Notes: a model not told the origin generated them from the letters alone. DNA of 48,601 nt from Actinoplanes oryzae (GCF_030757795.1 NZ_JAUQWH010000056.1:1-48601); one strand, 5' to 3'; positions 31,802-40,745 are shown, counted from the stretch's first letter. Numbers and translations: made by a program.

Positions 31802-33439
31802 ATGACGACTGAGATCCCCGCTGCGGATGCCGATGTCCGCGCCGCGACCCACGAGACCCTCGAGGACTACACGCTCCGGTTCGCCCCGCGCAGCTACCGG
31901 CGCTGGTCGACCGGGGTCGTGGCGGTGTCTGCACTCGGTGGCATCGCCTACCTGGCGGACTTCGCGATCGGCGCGAACATCGGCATCTCGTACGGCACGA
32001 CGAACGCACTCTGGGGCATCGGCGTCTTCGCCGTGGTCATCTTCCTGACCGGCTTCCCGCTGGCCTACTACGCCGCGCGGTACAACCTGGACCTCGACCT
32101 GATCACCCGGGGCAGCGGCTTCGGCTACTACGGCTCGGTGGTCACCAACGTCATCTTCGCCACCTTCACCTTCATCTTCTTCGCCCTCGAGGGCTCGATC
32201 ATGGCCCAGGGGCTGCAGCTGGGACTGCACGTCCCGCTGTGGCTCGGTTACGCCGTCAGCACGCTCGTCATCTTCCCGCTGGTGATCTACGGCATGAAGG
32301 TGCTGTCGACGCTGCAGGTGTGGACCACGCCGCTGTGGCTCGTGCTCATGGTGCTGCCCTTCGCGTACCTGCTGATCAGTCACCCCGACTCGATCGACAG
32401 CTTCTTCGCCTACCAGGGCGAGGACGGCGCCGGCGGGACGAACCTCGGCTCGATCATGCTGGCCGCGGGCGTGTGCCTGTCGCTGATCGCGCAGATCGCC
32501 GAGCAGATCGACTACCTGCGCTTCATGCCCCCGCGTACGCCGGAGAACTCCCGCAAGTGGTGGACCGCGGTCGTCCTCGCCGGCCCCGGCTGGGTCATCT
32601 TCGGCGCGATCAAGCAGATCATCGGCCTGTTCCTCGCCGTCTACATCATCGCCAGCGTGACCGACGGCGCCGCCGTGGCCAACCAGCCGGTGCACCAGTT
32701 CCTGGAGATCTACCGCGACATCATGCCCGGCTGGCTCGCCCTGACCCTCGCCGTCGTGCTCGTGGTGATCAGCCAGATCAAGATCAATGTCACCAACGCC
32801 TACTCCGGCTCGCTGGCCTGGACCAACTCGTACACCCGCGTCACCAAGCACTACCCGGGCCGCATCGTCTTCCTCGGCGTCAACCTGGCCATCGCGCTGG
32901 TGCTGATGGAAGCGAACATGTTCGACTTCCTCAACACGATCCTCGGCTTCTACGCCAACTGCGGCATGGCCTGGGTCGTGGTCGTCGCATCCGACATCGC
33001 CATCAACAAGTACGTCCTCAAGCTGTCGCCCAAGGAGCCCGAGTTCCGCCGCGGCATGCTCTACGCCGTCAACCCGGTCGGCTTCGGCTCGATGCTGCTC
33101 GCCGCGGGCCTGTCGATCCTGGCCTTCTTCGGCGCGCTGGGCGACACCCTCAAGCCGTACTCCCCGCTGGTCGCGATCGTGCTGGGCGTCGTGCTGCCGC
33201 CGATCATCGCGCTCGCCACGCGGGGCAGGTATTACCTGCGCCGCGCCGACGACGGGATCCCGCTGCCGATGTACGACGAGTTCGGCAACCCGTCGGGGGA
33301 GCAGCTGACCTGCCACGTCTGCCGGCAGCAGTACGAGCGGCCGGACATGGCGGCCTGCCGGACGCACGACGCGTACGTGTGCTCGCTGTGCCTGTCCACC
33401 GACAAGATCGCCGACCATGTGCTGCCCGCTGCCTCGTGA
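31802..33439 (+). CDS. NCS1-family nucleobase/cation symporter with a C-terminal cysteine-rich module
   Basis: The product is 545 aa; ATG with GGAGG 8 nt upstream. Twelve hydrophobic helices are visible: RWSTGVVAVSALGGIAYLAD, GFPLAYYAARYNLDLDLITR, AEQIDYLRFMPPRTPENSRK, SQIKINVTNAYSGSLAWTNS and MFDFLNTILGFYANCGMAW. The DLDLITRGSGFGYYG and INVTNAYSGSLAW motifs mark the purine/cytosine permease fold. The tail (about 500-535) has CHVC, AACRTHDAY and CSLC, a probable zinc ribbon rarely seen on a transporter. I recall such tails in permeases linked to histidine kinases, but here the protein ends after it. The substrate is unknown. Confidence 0.85.
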   Translation: MTTEIPAADADVRAATHETLEDYTLRFAPRSYRRWSTGVVAVSALGGIAYLADFAIGANIGISYGTTNALWGIGVFAVVIFLTGFPLAYYAARYNLDLDLITRGSGFGYYGSVVTNVIFATFTFIFFALEGSIMAQGLQLGLHVPLWLGYAVSTLVIFPLVIYGMKVLSTLQVWTTPLWLVLMVLPFAYLLISHPDSIDSFFAYQGEDGAGGTNLGSIMLAAGVCLSLIAQIAEQIDYLRFMPPRTPENSRKWWTAVVLAGPGWVIFGAIKQIIGLFLAVYIIASVTDGAAVANQPVHQFLEIYRDIMPGWLALTLAVVLVVISQIKINVTNAYSGSLAWTNSYTRVTKHYPGRIVFLGVNLAIALVLMEANMFDFLNTILGFYANCGMAWVVVVASDIAINKYVLKLSPKEPEFRRGMLYAVNPVGFGSMLLAAGLSILAFFGALGDTLKPYSPLVAIVLGVVLPPIIALATRGRYYLRRADDGIPLPMYDEFGNPSGEQLTCHVCRQQYERPDMAACRTHDAYVCSLCLSTDKIADHVLPAAS

Positions 33440-33535
33440 TGCCCCTGGGGCCGGCGTGATCGGTGGGTACCGCCGTCAACCCGATTGCAACCGTCCTGCA
33501 CTTCTCGGAATCCTTCAGGGCCCGAACAGGAGGGC

Positions 33536-33805
33536 ATGACGGACACGCAGATCGTGGAGCTCGGGCTGCAGGCGATGACCATCGCGGCGAAGCTGTCCGC
33601 ACCGACGCTGCTCACCGCGCTGGCCATCGGGTTCGCCATCTCGCTGTTCCAGTCCGTGACGCAGATCCAGGAGGCCACGCTGTCGTTCGTGCCGAAGGCG
33701 GCCGCGGTCGGCGCGGCCATCCTGTTCAGCGGCAACTGGATGCTGGCGGAGATGGTGAAGTTCACGACGCAGCTGTTCGAGCGGATCCCGACGCTGATCG
33801 GCTGA
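33536..33805 (+). CDS. fliQ: FliQ, flagellar type III export gate subunit
   Basis: The product is 89 aa with an excellent Shine-Dalgarno AGGAGGG just before the ATG. It has two transmembrane helices and the family core: ELGLQAMTIAAKLSAPTLLT, ALAIGFAISLFQSVTQIQEA and TLSFVPKAAAVGAAILFSGN. The length is normal. FliQ forms part of the FliPQR export gate at the flagellar base. No other flagellar gene lies in the window, so this is an orphan relative to the expected fliP-fliQ-fliR order, followed by its own strong terminator. It is evidence that the organism has flagellated cells, as Actinoplanes spores do. Confidence 0.93.
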   Translation: MTDTQIVELGLQAMTIAAKLSAPTLLTALAIGFAISLFQSVTQIQEATLSFVPKAAAVGAAILFSGNWMLAEMVKFTTQLFERIPTLIG

Positions 33806-33831
33806 GGCCGCCCCGCTTCGGCGGGGCGGCC
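33806..33831 (+). terminator. Strong terminator after fliQ
   Basis: GGCCGCCCCGC and GCGGGGCGGCC form a perfect 11-bp stem around a TTCG tetraloop, directly after the fliQ stop. The short tail CTTCCGCAT lacks a long T run, as is usual in actinomycetes. Confidence 0.88.
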
Positions 33832-33900
33832 CTTCCGCATGCTGCCTTGCCCGGTGCCCGATGCCCGGCGGGGCCGTCGTTTCTGGTTGCGCTTCCCGGG

Positions 33901-34611
33901 TCAGGAGTGGCTGGGGTTGCCGTAGTAGGCGCCCGGGCCGTGCTTGCGCTTGAAGTGCCGCTCCTGCAGGTGCGGCGGCACCGCGGCGGCCGCGTTCAGC
34001 GACAGCGTCTTGAGGGCCATCTCGGCGACCTTCTCGAGGATGATCGCGTACTCGACGGACTTCTGCGCGGTGGCGGCCCACGTGAACGGGCCGTGATGGG
34101 CGGCCAGGGCGACCGGCATGCCCTGCGCCTCCTCGTCGCCGCCGACCGTGTCGATGATGGCGTGCCCGGTGTTGAGCTCGTAGTCGACCGCGCACTCCTC
34201 GGGCGTCAGGTGCCGGGCGACCGGGACGGGCCCGCTGAACGAATCCGCGTGCGTGGTGCCCAGCACCGGGATGTCCCGGTCGGCCTGCGCGAAGGCGACC
34301 GCGTTGGCCGAATGCGTGTGCGTGATCCCGCCGACCGACGGCCACGCCAGGTAGAAGGCCCGGTGCGTCTCACTGTCCACGGAAGGCCGCAGGTCCCCGT
34401 CCAGCACCTTGCCCGTCTCCAGGCTCACCGGCACCAGCTTCTCCGGGGTCAGGTCCTCGTACGCGACGCCGGACGGCTTGATCACGTAGAGCCCGGCCTC
34501 GCGGTCGACGCCGCTGACGTTGCCCCACGTGAGCGCGGCCAGCCCGGTCGCCGGGATCATCTGGTTGGCGCGCAGGACAGCCTCGCGCAAGGCGGCGGAA
34601 CCGTAGGTCAT
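33901..34611 (-). CDS. araD: L-ribulose-5-phosphate 4-epimerase
   Basis: The product is 236 aa (E. coli AraD is 231). It interconverts L-ribulose 5-phosphate and D-xylulose 5-phosphate using a metal-bound enediolate mechanism. Class II aldolase features are LTWGNVSGVDREAGLYVIKPSGV, the metal-binding HTHSANAVAFAQADRDIP, GTTHADSFSGPVPVARHL and the later AHHGPFTWAATAQKSVEYA. The C-terminus LQERHFKRKHGPGAYYG is diagnostic. No araA or araB is adjacent. The gene may feed pentose from the xyloglucan/arabinoside pathway but stands alone here. Confidence 0.95.
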   Translation of the reverse strand: MTYGSAALREAVLRANQMIPATGLAALTWGNVSGVDREAGLYVIKPSGVAYEDLTPEKLVPVSLETGKVLDGDLRPSVDSETHRAFYLAWPSVGGITHTHSANAVAFAQADRDIPVLGTTHADSFSGPVPVARHLTPEECAVDYELNTGHAIIDTVGGDEEAQGMPVALAAHHGPFTWAATAQKSVEYAIILEKVAEMALKTLSLNAAAAVPPHLQERHFKRKHGPGAYYGNPSHS

Positions 34612-34886
34612 GGCCCGGATGTTAACGCTCACATGAGTCGGAAACAACCGCGCGGCTCCGGCCCGCACCGCGCGGCTCCGGCCGCACCCCGCGCCGCCGG
34701 CGCACCGCGCGGCGCCGGCCCTCGCGGCGCGCGGTGCTGGCCTCCGCCCCGCGGCCCCGGTCCCCGTGCCGTGCGGCGTCGGTCTCCGTGGCGCGCGGCG
34801 CTGCTCGCAGAGCGGGCCCCCGGCCGGGGCGGTGGCGCGCGCCACGCGGCACTCCACGGTTGCCCATGGCGCGGTGGCCCGGCGCC
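34612..34886. repeat. GC-rich spacer with degenerate ~20-bp repeats
   Basis: From about 34648 to 34800 the motif CCGCGCGGCTCCGGCCCGCA recurs at roughly 20-bp intervals. The first two copies (34648, 34668) are nearly identical and later ones progressively diverged. No gene is supported. The block separates araD from the betaine operon. Confidence 0.55.
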
Positions 34887-35987
34887 TCAGCCGACCCTGT
34901 CGCGGACCCATGCGTGGAAGGCGCCGATGTGGTGCTCGCTCGGGACCAGAACACCCCCTTGCGCGTACGCGCGGGAGCTCATCCCCGGCTGACAGCGCTC
35001 GCACGCCTCGAAGTCCTGCCGGTTGACGCGGTCGAACAGCTCCACCGAGCGGGACAGGTCGGCGCCCGACGCGACGACCGACGGCAGGTACAGCCAGTCG
35101 CACTCGACGATCGTCCGATCGGCCGAGAGCGGATACATGCGGTGCAGGATCACGTGGTCGGGCACCAGGTTGACGAACACCTGCGGCTTGATCGTGACGG
35201 CGAAGTAGCGGCGGTCCTGCGCGGCGTCGATGCCGTCGATGGTGGTGACCCCGGCCGAGCCGTCGACCGTGAAGCCCTCGACGCCGGGGGCGAAGGCGGC
35301 GCCGTGCCCGACGTAGTACTGGGCCGCGTAGCCGCCCGCGAACTCGGGGAGCACGTGCACCAGCTCGGGGTGGATCGTCGAGCAGTGATAGCACTCCATG
35401 AAGTTCTCGACGATGAGCTTCCAGTTGGCGCGGACGTCGTACGTGATGCGCCGGCCGACCGCCAGGTCTTCGATGCCGTAGCGGTCGATGGCGGCCAGGT
35501 CGCCGAGGCGCTCGACCACCGCGCCCTGGACGGTGGACTCGAACGACGGCGGATCGTCGGCGAGGCACACCCAGACGTATCCCAGCCATTCGCGGACGGC
35601 GAGCGGTCGCAGGCCGTACTCGGTGCGGTCGATGTCCGGCATCTTGACCAGGTTGGGCGCGGCGACCAGCGTGCCGTCGAGGTCGTAGGCCCAGGCGTGG
35701 TACGTGCACCGGAACGTCCGTTTCACCGTGCCCGACTCGGTGGTGCACAGCTGCGCCCCGCGATGGCGGCACACGTTGAGGAAGGCGCGCACCCCGCCCG
35801 CGGACCGGGTGATCAGCACGGACTCGCGCCCGATCCGGACCGTCCGGAAGGCGCCCGGGGCCGGCAGGTCCGAGCCCCGGATCGCGCAGAACCACATCGC
35901 TTCGAAGATCCGCGCCTGCTCCACGGCGAACAGCGCGGGATCGGTGTAGTAGTGGCCGGGCAGCGTGGGGTGCAGGCTCGCCGTCAC
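34887..35987 (-). CDS. Rieske non-haem oxygenase, glycine-betaine demethylase-like alpha subunit
   Basis: The product is 366 aa. The GTG overlaps the sarcosine oxidase stop by 4 bp and has AGGAGG 5 nt upstream. Rieske centre ligands are CRHRGAQLC and CTYHAW (C-x-H and C-x2-H, about residues 83-108). The mononuclear iron site is in NFMECYHCSTIHPELVH with a distal Asp in LVPDHVILHRMYPL. Within a cluster that oxidises dimethylglycine and sarcosine, the natural role is O2-dependent demethylation of glycine betaine to dimethylglycine (GbcA type). The matching ferredoxin reductase (GbcB) is not present in the window. Confidence 0.88.
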   Translation of the reverse strand: MTASLHPTLPGHYYTDPALFAVEQARIFEAMWFCAIRGSDLPAPGAFRTVRIGRESVLITRSAGGVRAFLNVCRHRGAQLCTTESGTVKRTFRCTYHAWAYDLDGTLVAAPNLVKMPDIDRTEYGLRPLAVREWLGYVWVCLADDPPSFESTVQGAVVERLGDLAAIDRYGIEDLAVGRRITYDVRANWKLIVENFMECYHCSTIHPELVHVLPEFAGGYAAQYYVGHGAAFAPGVEGFTVDGSAGVTTIDGIDAAQDRRYFAVTIKPQVFVNLVPDHVILHRMYPLSADRTIVECDWLYLPSVVASGADLSRSVELFDRVNRQDFEACERCQPGMSSRAYAQGGVLVPSEHHIGAFHAWVRDRVG

Positions 35988-37117
35988 GGAACCTCCTGTG
36001 CGGTGAAGCGCGCCGGGTCGAACAGCGCGATCGGGTGCCGGGTGGATCCCGCGACCGCCAGATCCGCGACGATCTCGCCGACCACGGGTACGAACTTGAA
36101 GCCGTGCCCGGAGAACCCGCACGCCACGGTCACCGCGGCGTGCGCCGGATGCGTGGCGATGACGAAGTGCTCGTCCGGCGTGTTGCTGTAGAGGCACGTC
36201 TTGGCGCGCAGGAACGTCCCGGGCAGTTGCGGGAAGTGCTGCCCGGCCCGGGTCGCCATGGCCGCGATCTCGTCGTCGTGCACCTCGCGGTCGATCGTCT
36301 CCGGCGTGGTGACCTCCCCGCGGCGGAAGAACGCGATCTTCGCGCCCTCGCCGGCGTCGGGAAAGCCGTACACCTGGCTGCCGGCCGCATCCTCCCAGAT
36401 GTAGATGGGCAGGCTCGCGAAGTCGCCGCCCGACGGCCGGAACCAGTACTGCACCTGCCGCTCGATCGTGAACGCGATGCCCAGGTCGGCCAGCAGCTGC
36501 GGCGCCCACGGGCCCGGTGTGACCACGAGCTTGCCCGCGGTGTACGACCCGGCGGGCGTGTCGACCCGGACGCCGCCCCCGGCCGTCTCCTCCCACCGGG
36601 TCATCGGCTCGTGGAAGCGCAGCTCGGCGCCGGCCCGCGCGGCCAGGTCGAGGTGGGCGAGCACGGTCTCCTCGGGGCGTACGTATCCCGCCTTGGCCTC
36701 GAAGAGCGCCACCTCGTCCGGCTCGGGATCCATCTCGGGGAAGCGCCGGCGCAGCTCGGCCGCGTCGAGCATCTCGTGCTTCAGCCCCCACCGCCGCGCG
36801 CTGGCCAGGCTGCCCGACACGGTCCGGCTCTCCGGCCGCCCGACCATGACCCCGCCGGTCAGCCTGATCACGTCCCGGCCGGAGTCGTGCGCCAGCCGCT
36901 CCCACAGCTCGTACGCCCGGAGCAGCAGCGGCACGTAGTCGGCCCCCTCGAAGTACGACTGCCGCGTGATGCGCGAGCCGCCGTGACTGGCGCCCCGGTC
37001 GTGCGCCGGGCCGAACTTCTCGAGCCCGAGCACGCGCAGCCCCCGGGACGCCAGGTGGTAGGCCGTCGCACTGCCCATGCCGCCCAGCCCGGCCACGATC
37101 ACGTCGTACGTCGTCAT
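35984..37117 (-). CDS. Monomeric sarcosine oxidase (MSOX/N-methyl amino acid oxidase)
   Basis: The product is 377 aa, ATG overlapping the dimethylglycine oxidase stop (ATGA). The FAD motif is VIVAGLGGMGSATAYHLASR. ASHGGSRITRQSYFEGADYV and LRAYELWERL correspond to the MSOX substrate lobe. Cys in KTCLYSNTPDEHFVIATHP aligns with the flavin-linked Cys of MSOX, and ACGFSGHGFKF closes the site. It oxidises sarcosine to glycine, formaldehyde and H2O2, the last step of betaine degradation. Confidence 0.92.
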   Translation of the reverse strand: MTTYDVIVAGLGGMGSATAYHLASRGLRVLGLEKFGPAHDRGASHGGSRITRQSYFEGADYVPLLLRAYELWERLAHDSGRDVIRLTGGVMVGRPESRTVSGSLASARRWGLKHEMLDAAELRRRFPEMDPEPDEVALFEAKAGYVRPEETVLAHLDLAARAGAELRFHEPMTRWEETAGGGVRVDTPAGSYTAGKLVVTPGPWAPQLLADLGIAFTIERQVQYWFRPSGGDFASLPIYIWEDAAGSQVYGFPDAGEGAKIAFFRRGEVTTPETIDREVHDDEIAAMATRAGQHFPQLPGTFLRAKTCLYSNTPDEHFVIATHPAHAAVTVACGFSGHGFKFVPVVGEIVADLAVAGSTRHPIALFDPARFTAQEVP

Positions 37118-39807
37118 TGCTTTCCTCTCGCCCCTGTCGCCTCGACGAGCGGCTCCGCGGCCACCGTGGCCGGAACCCGCCGGTCGAACCAGCCGACGTG
37201 CACGGCGGTCCCGGGCACGGCCAGCGCGGCGGGCAGCCACGCGTACGCGATCGCCGCCCCCACGATGTGACCGTAGGCGCCGCTGGTCACATAGCCGACG
37301 GCGGTCCCGCCGACGTACACAGGTTCCCCGCCCACCGGCACCACCGTCGCCGCGCCCCGCGCTGACACCGTCACCTCCCTGCCCGTTGACGTCGTCATCT
37401 CGGTCGCGGCTGACGGTGTCATCTCGGTCGTGGCGGCCAAGGCGGGTGCGGCGGCGGCAGGGGTAGGTGCCCCCGCGGTGGCGGAGGCGGGTGCCAGGGC
37501 TGCGGCGGCGGGTGCTGCGGCGCCGGCCGGGGCGGGTGCAGCCGCGGCGGCTGGGGCGGGTGCCGGGGCGCAGGGCGTGGGGTGTGCGAGGACCAGGGGG
37601 ACGAGGCGACGGGTGGGCGGGGGCTTGGCGAGCAGGGCGGCCCGGCCGGGGAAGTCGCCCTTGTCCGGGTGGACGGCGAAGCCGAGACCGGCCTCGTACG
37701 GGTCGTGCTCGGTCGTCATGTCAATACCCCAGGCGCGATAGCCCTTCTCCAGCCTGAGGCTCTGGAACGCCGCCCGCCCGGCGGCCACGAGACCGTGCTC
37801 CGCCCCGGCCGCCCACAGCGTGTCCCAGAGCCGGCGGCCCAGGTCGGCGCTGGTGTAGATCTCCCAGCCCAGCTCGCCCACGTACGACACGCGCAGCATC
37901 GTCACGGGCACGTCGCCCAGGTGCCCCTGCCGGCAGCGGAAGTATCCGAAGCCCTCGTGCGTGACGTCCAGATCGGTGAGCGGCGTGACCAGGTCCCGGG
38001 CCTTCGGACCCCAGAGGCCCACCCCGCACGTCCCGCCCGTGACGTCGCGCACGCTCACCCCGGGCGGCGCGAGCGACTCCAGGTACGCGGTGTCGAGCGG
38101 CCCGTTCACGCCCACCTGGAACAGCTCGGGCCCCAGCCGGGCCACCGTGATGTCGCTGCGGATCCCGCCCGCGTCGTCGAGCAGCAGCGTGTACGTGACC
38201 GACCCGACCGGCCGATCGACGTTGCTGCTGGTCAGCCGTTGCAGGAACGACACCGGCCCGGTCACCTCGAGCCGGGTCAGCGGGCTCATGTCGTAGAGAG
38301 CGACGTGCTCGGTCGTCGCCCGGGCCTCCGCGCCCGCGATCGGCGACCAGTGCCGCGCCGACCACTCGTCCAGCCGGAAGCCGGCCCCGAGGCCGTCGAG
38401 AAGGTCACTCCGAGGGTCAGCCCCTGCGGGGTCCGGCAGGCCAGCCCCGGGGAGGGAGGCGTTGGACTCGTACCAGAGGGGTCGCTCCCACCCGGCGGCC
38501 TCGCCGAAGACCGCGCCCAGGGCGGCCTGGCGTTCGTGGAAGGGGCTCACCCGCAGACCGCGCACCGACGGCGGATCCTGCGGGTGCACGATGTCGTACA
38601 CCTCGATGAAGCTGCGGATCGAGCGTTCGCGCACGTACGACGGGGACGTCCGCGCGTCCGCGAACCGGTTGAGGTCCCCCTCGTGCACGTCCAGCCCCGG
38701 CCGCCCGTCGACGATCCACCGGGCGACGGCCCGGGCGGCGCCCGCGGAGTGGGTGACCCAGACGGCCTCGGCGGTCCAGAAGCCGCGCAGCGTCCGGGAC
38801 TCGCCCAGCAGCGGGAAGCCGTCGGGCGTGAACGAGAACACGCCGTTGAAGCCGTGCGCGATCGCCGCGTCGCGCAGGCCCGGCAGCAGCGCCCGGGCGG
38901 CGTCCCACGACTCGGCGAAGTCGTCCGGGGTGAACGGCAGGATCGACCCGCGCAGCGCCGTGGGGTCCACGGGCATCGGGCGGTGCAGGTAGGAGCCGAT
39001 GCCGAGGTGGTCGCCGTGCGAGCGGAAGTACAGGTCGCGGTCCTGGTGGCGCAGGATCGGGGCCGGTGGGGCGGCGACGGGGCCCGTCCGGACGTACTGG
39101 TGGGCCATGGGCAGCAGTGGGACCGGGACGCCCGCCAGGCGCCCGACGACCGGCCCCCAGAAGCCGGCGCAGCTCACGACCACGTCGGCCGGGTACGTGG
39201 TGTCGTCGGTGCGCACACCGGTGACGCGCCCGCCGGCCCGGTCGATCGCGACGACCCGCTGGTGGCCGAGGAACGTCGCGCCGCGCTCGATCGCCAGGCC
39301 GGCCTGCACCTGGCACGCGGCCGCCGCCCGGGCCAGCCCGTCGCCGGGAACGAGCAGCCCGCCCAGCACCGCGCCCTCCGCCGGAAGGAGCCCGCCCAGC
39401 ACCGCGCCCTCCGCCGGAGAGAGCCCGCCCGCGCCGACGGCCAGCAGCGGATACCGCTCGGCGCACTCCTCGGGCCCGATCACCCGCGACGGGATCCCCC
39501 ACGACTGCGCGAACCCGTGCCGGCGGTGCAGCTCCCGCAGCCGCTCCGGCGTCGTCGCCACCTCCAGGCTGCCGACCGGGTCGAAGCAGCCGAGCTCCTG
39601 ATACCTCGCCACCGTGTCCTTCGCGAGGGACGCCATCATCCGTGACGGGTTGGTGCGGAAGACGAGTCCCGGGGCGTGGAAGCTGGATCCGCCGGTGTCG
39701 GCCAGGTCGCCCTGGTCGAGCACGGTCACGTCCGTCGCGCCCCGGCGGGTCAGCTCGTCGGCCAGGGCGCATCCCACGATGCCCGCGCCGATGACCACGA
39801 TCCTCAC
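37114..39807 (-). CDS. Dimethylglycine oxidase (FAD domain plus GcvT-type folate domain) with an Ala/Pro insertion
   Basis: The product is 897 aa from a GTG overlapping the proX stop. The N-terminal FAD oxidase has VVIGAGIVGCALADELTRRG and SSFHAPGLVFRTNPSRMMAS, where His is the probable covalent flavin site as in Arthrobacter DMGO. The C-terminal GcvT half (about 480-897) binds folate: EHVALYDMSPLTRLEVTGPV, SYVGELGWEIYTSADLG, LRLEKGYRAWGIDMTTEHDP. It converts dimethylglycine to sarcosine with capture of formaldehyde on tetrahydrofolate. Two anomalies are an 11-residue tandem duplication PAEGAVLGGLL and an Ala/Pro/Thr-rich stretch of about 80 residues inserted in the last GcvT subdomain (about 37345-37585). 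Confidence 0.92.
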   Translation of the reverse strand: MRIVVIGAGIVGCALADELTRRGATDVTVLDQGDLADTGGSSFHAPGLVFRTNPSRMMASLAKDTVARYQELGCFDPVGSLEVATTPERLRELHRRHGFAQSWGIPSRVIGPEECAERYPLLAVGAGGLSPAEGAVLGGLLPAEGAVLGGLLVPGDGLARAAAACQVQAGLAIERGATFLGHQRVVAIDRAGGRVTGVRTDDTTYPADVVVSCAGFWGPVVGRLAGVPVPLLPMAHQYVRTGPVAAPPAPILRHQDRDLYFRSHGDHLGIGSYLHRPMPVDPTALRGSILPFTPDDFAESWDAARALLPGLRDAAIAHGFNGVFSFTPDGFPLLGESRTLRGFWTAEAVWVTHSAGAARAVARWIVDGRPGLDVHEGDLNRFADARTSPSYVRERSIRSFIEVYDIVHPQDPPSVRGLRVSPFHERQAALGAVFGEAAGWERPLWYESNASLPGAGLPDPAGADPRSDLLDGLGAGFRLDEWSARHWSPIAGAEARATTEHVALYDMSPLTRLEVTGPVSFLQRLTSSNVDRPVGSVTYTLLLDDAGGIRSDITVARLGPELFQVGVNGPLDTAYLESLAPPGVSVRDVTGGTCGVGLWGPKARDLVTPLTDLDVTHEGFGYFRCRQGHLGDVPVTMLRVSYVGELGWEIYTSADLGRRLWDTLWAAGAEHGLVAAGRAAFQSLRLEKGYRAWGIDMTTEHDPYEAGLGFAVHPDKGDFPGRAALLAKPPPTRRLVPLVLAHPTPCAPAPAPAAAAAPAPAGAAAPAAAALAPASATAGAPTPAAAAPALAATTEMTPSAATEMTTSTGREVTVSARGAATVVPVGGEPVYVGGTAVGYVTSGAYGHIVGAAIAYAWLPAALAVPGTAVHVGWFDRRVPATVAAEPLVEATGARGKQ
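39356..39421 (-). repeat. 33-bp tandem duplication inside dimethylglycine oxidase
   Basis: Two nearly identical 33-bp units encode PAEGAVLGGLL twice in frame. The first copies begin near 39356 and 39389. The duplication is in a surface loop of the FAD domain and keeps the frame. Confidence 0.85.
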
Positions 39808-40745
39808 GACGGGATCCAGGGCTTCCAGGTGGCCTCGTGCTCCTTGACCCATTTCTCGGCGGCCTGCTCGTGGTCCATGCCCTGGTTGGTGAGATAGTCC
39901 GCGACGAGGTTCTGGTCGTCGTTGGTCCACGTGAAGTTCTTGATCAGCTGATAGGCCGGGCCGCCCGTGTCCGCGAACTTCTTGCTCGCGATCTTGTCGA
40001 GGACGTAATCGGGATAGTCGCAGGCGACCTTCTTGGGATCCGCGTCGCAGCCGGCGGTGTAGGCGGGCAGCTTCACCCGGACGTACTTCTCCTTGGCGAA
40101 CAGCCATTGCGGCTCGTAGAAGTAGAACAGCAGCGGCTTCTGCTGCGCCGTGGCCTGCTGGGCGGCCTTGATGAGGGCGGCCTCGGAGCCGGAGTAGACG
40201 ACCTTGTAGTTCAGCTTCAGGTTGGACACCAGGGCGGCGTCATTGGTCACGAAGGACGGGTCGCCGTCGAGCAGCTGACCCTTGCCGCCGGATTCCGAGG
40301 TCTTGAAGAGCCCGGCGTACTTGTTCAGGTTCGTGTGGTCGGTGATGTCCGGGTACTTGTCGGCCATCCACTGGGGGACGTACCAGCCGATGATGCCCTT
40401 GTTGCCGGTCGGGCCCGCGTCGACGGCGACCTTCTTCTCGTCGATGTAGGTCTTCTTGAGGTCGTCGTGACCCCAGTTCTCGACGATGACGTCGACCTCT
40501 CCGGTCTCGAACCCCTGCCACGAGACCTCCTCCTTGAGGTTCTTCTCCTCGACGGTGTAGCCGAGCTCGTGCTCGAGGAGGTATCCCAGGACGGCCGCGT
40601 TGGCCTCGTACCCGACCCAGGGGTTGATCGCGATCTTGACTGTGCCCTTCGCGGCGGGGGCGTCGGTGCCGGCGGTGGAGGAGGCGCCGCCGCAGCCCGC
40701 GACGGCCAGCAGCAGCGTGGTGGAGGTGATCAGGGCCCATCTCAT
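39804..40745 (-). CDS. proX: Glycine betaine/choline ABC transporter substrate-binding lipoprotein
   Basis: The product is 313 aa. The lipoprotein signal ends LLLAVAGCGG, with the Cys following VAG. The OpuAC fold has TVKIAINPWVGYEANAAVLG, LKEEVSWQGFETGEVDVIVE, NWGHDDLKKTYIDEKKV, GIIGWYVPQWMADKYPDI and FYFYEPQWLFAKEKYVRVKL. The Trp/Tyr residues form the aromatic cage for quaternary amines. The ATG overlaps the permease stop (ATGA). It delivers substrate to the double permease encoded just upstream. Confidence 0.93.
   Translation of the reverse strand: MRWALITSTTLLLAVAGCGGASSTAGTDAPAAKGTVKIAINPWVGYEANAAVLGYLLEHELGYTVEEKNLKEEVSWQGFETGEVDVIVENWGHDDLKKTYIDEKKVAVDAGPTGNKGIIGWYVPQWMADKYPDITDHTNLNKYAGLFKTSESGGKGQLLDGDPSFVTNDAALVSNLKLNYKVVYSGSEAALIKAAQQATAQQKPLLFYFYEPQWLFAKEKYVRVKLPAYTAGCDADPKKVACDYPDYVLDKIASKKFADTGGPAYQLIKNFTWTNDDQNLVADYLTNQGMDHEQAAEKWVKEHEATWKPWIPS

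Noticed and set aside
34622..34954. Small minus-strand open frame in the araD-Rieske spacer
   Set aside because: It consists mainly of the degenerate GC-rich repeats and overlaps the 3' end of the Rieske gene in another frame.
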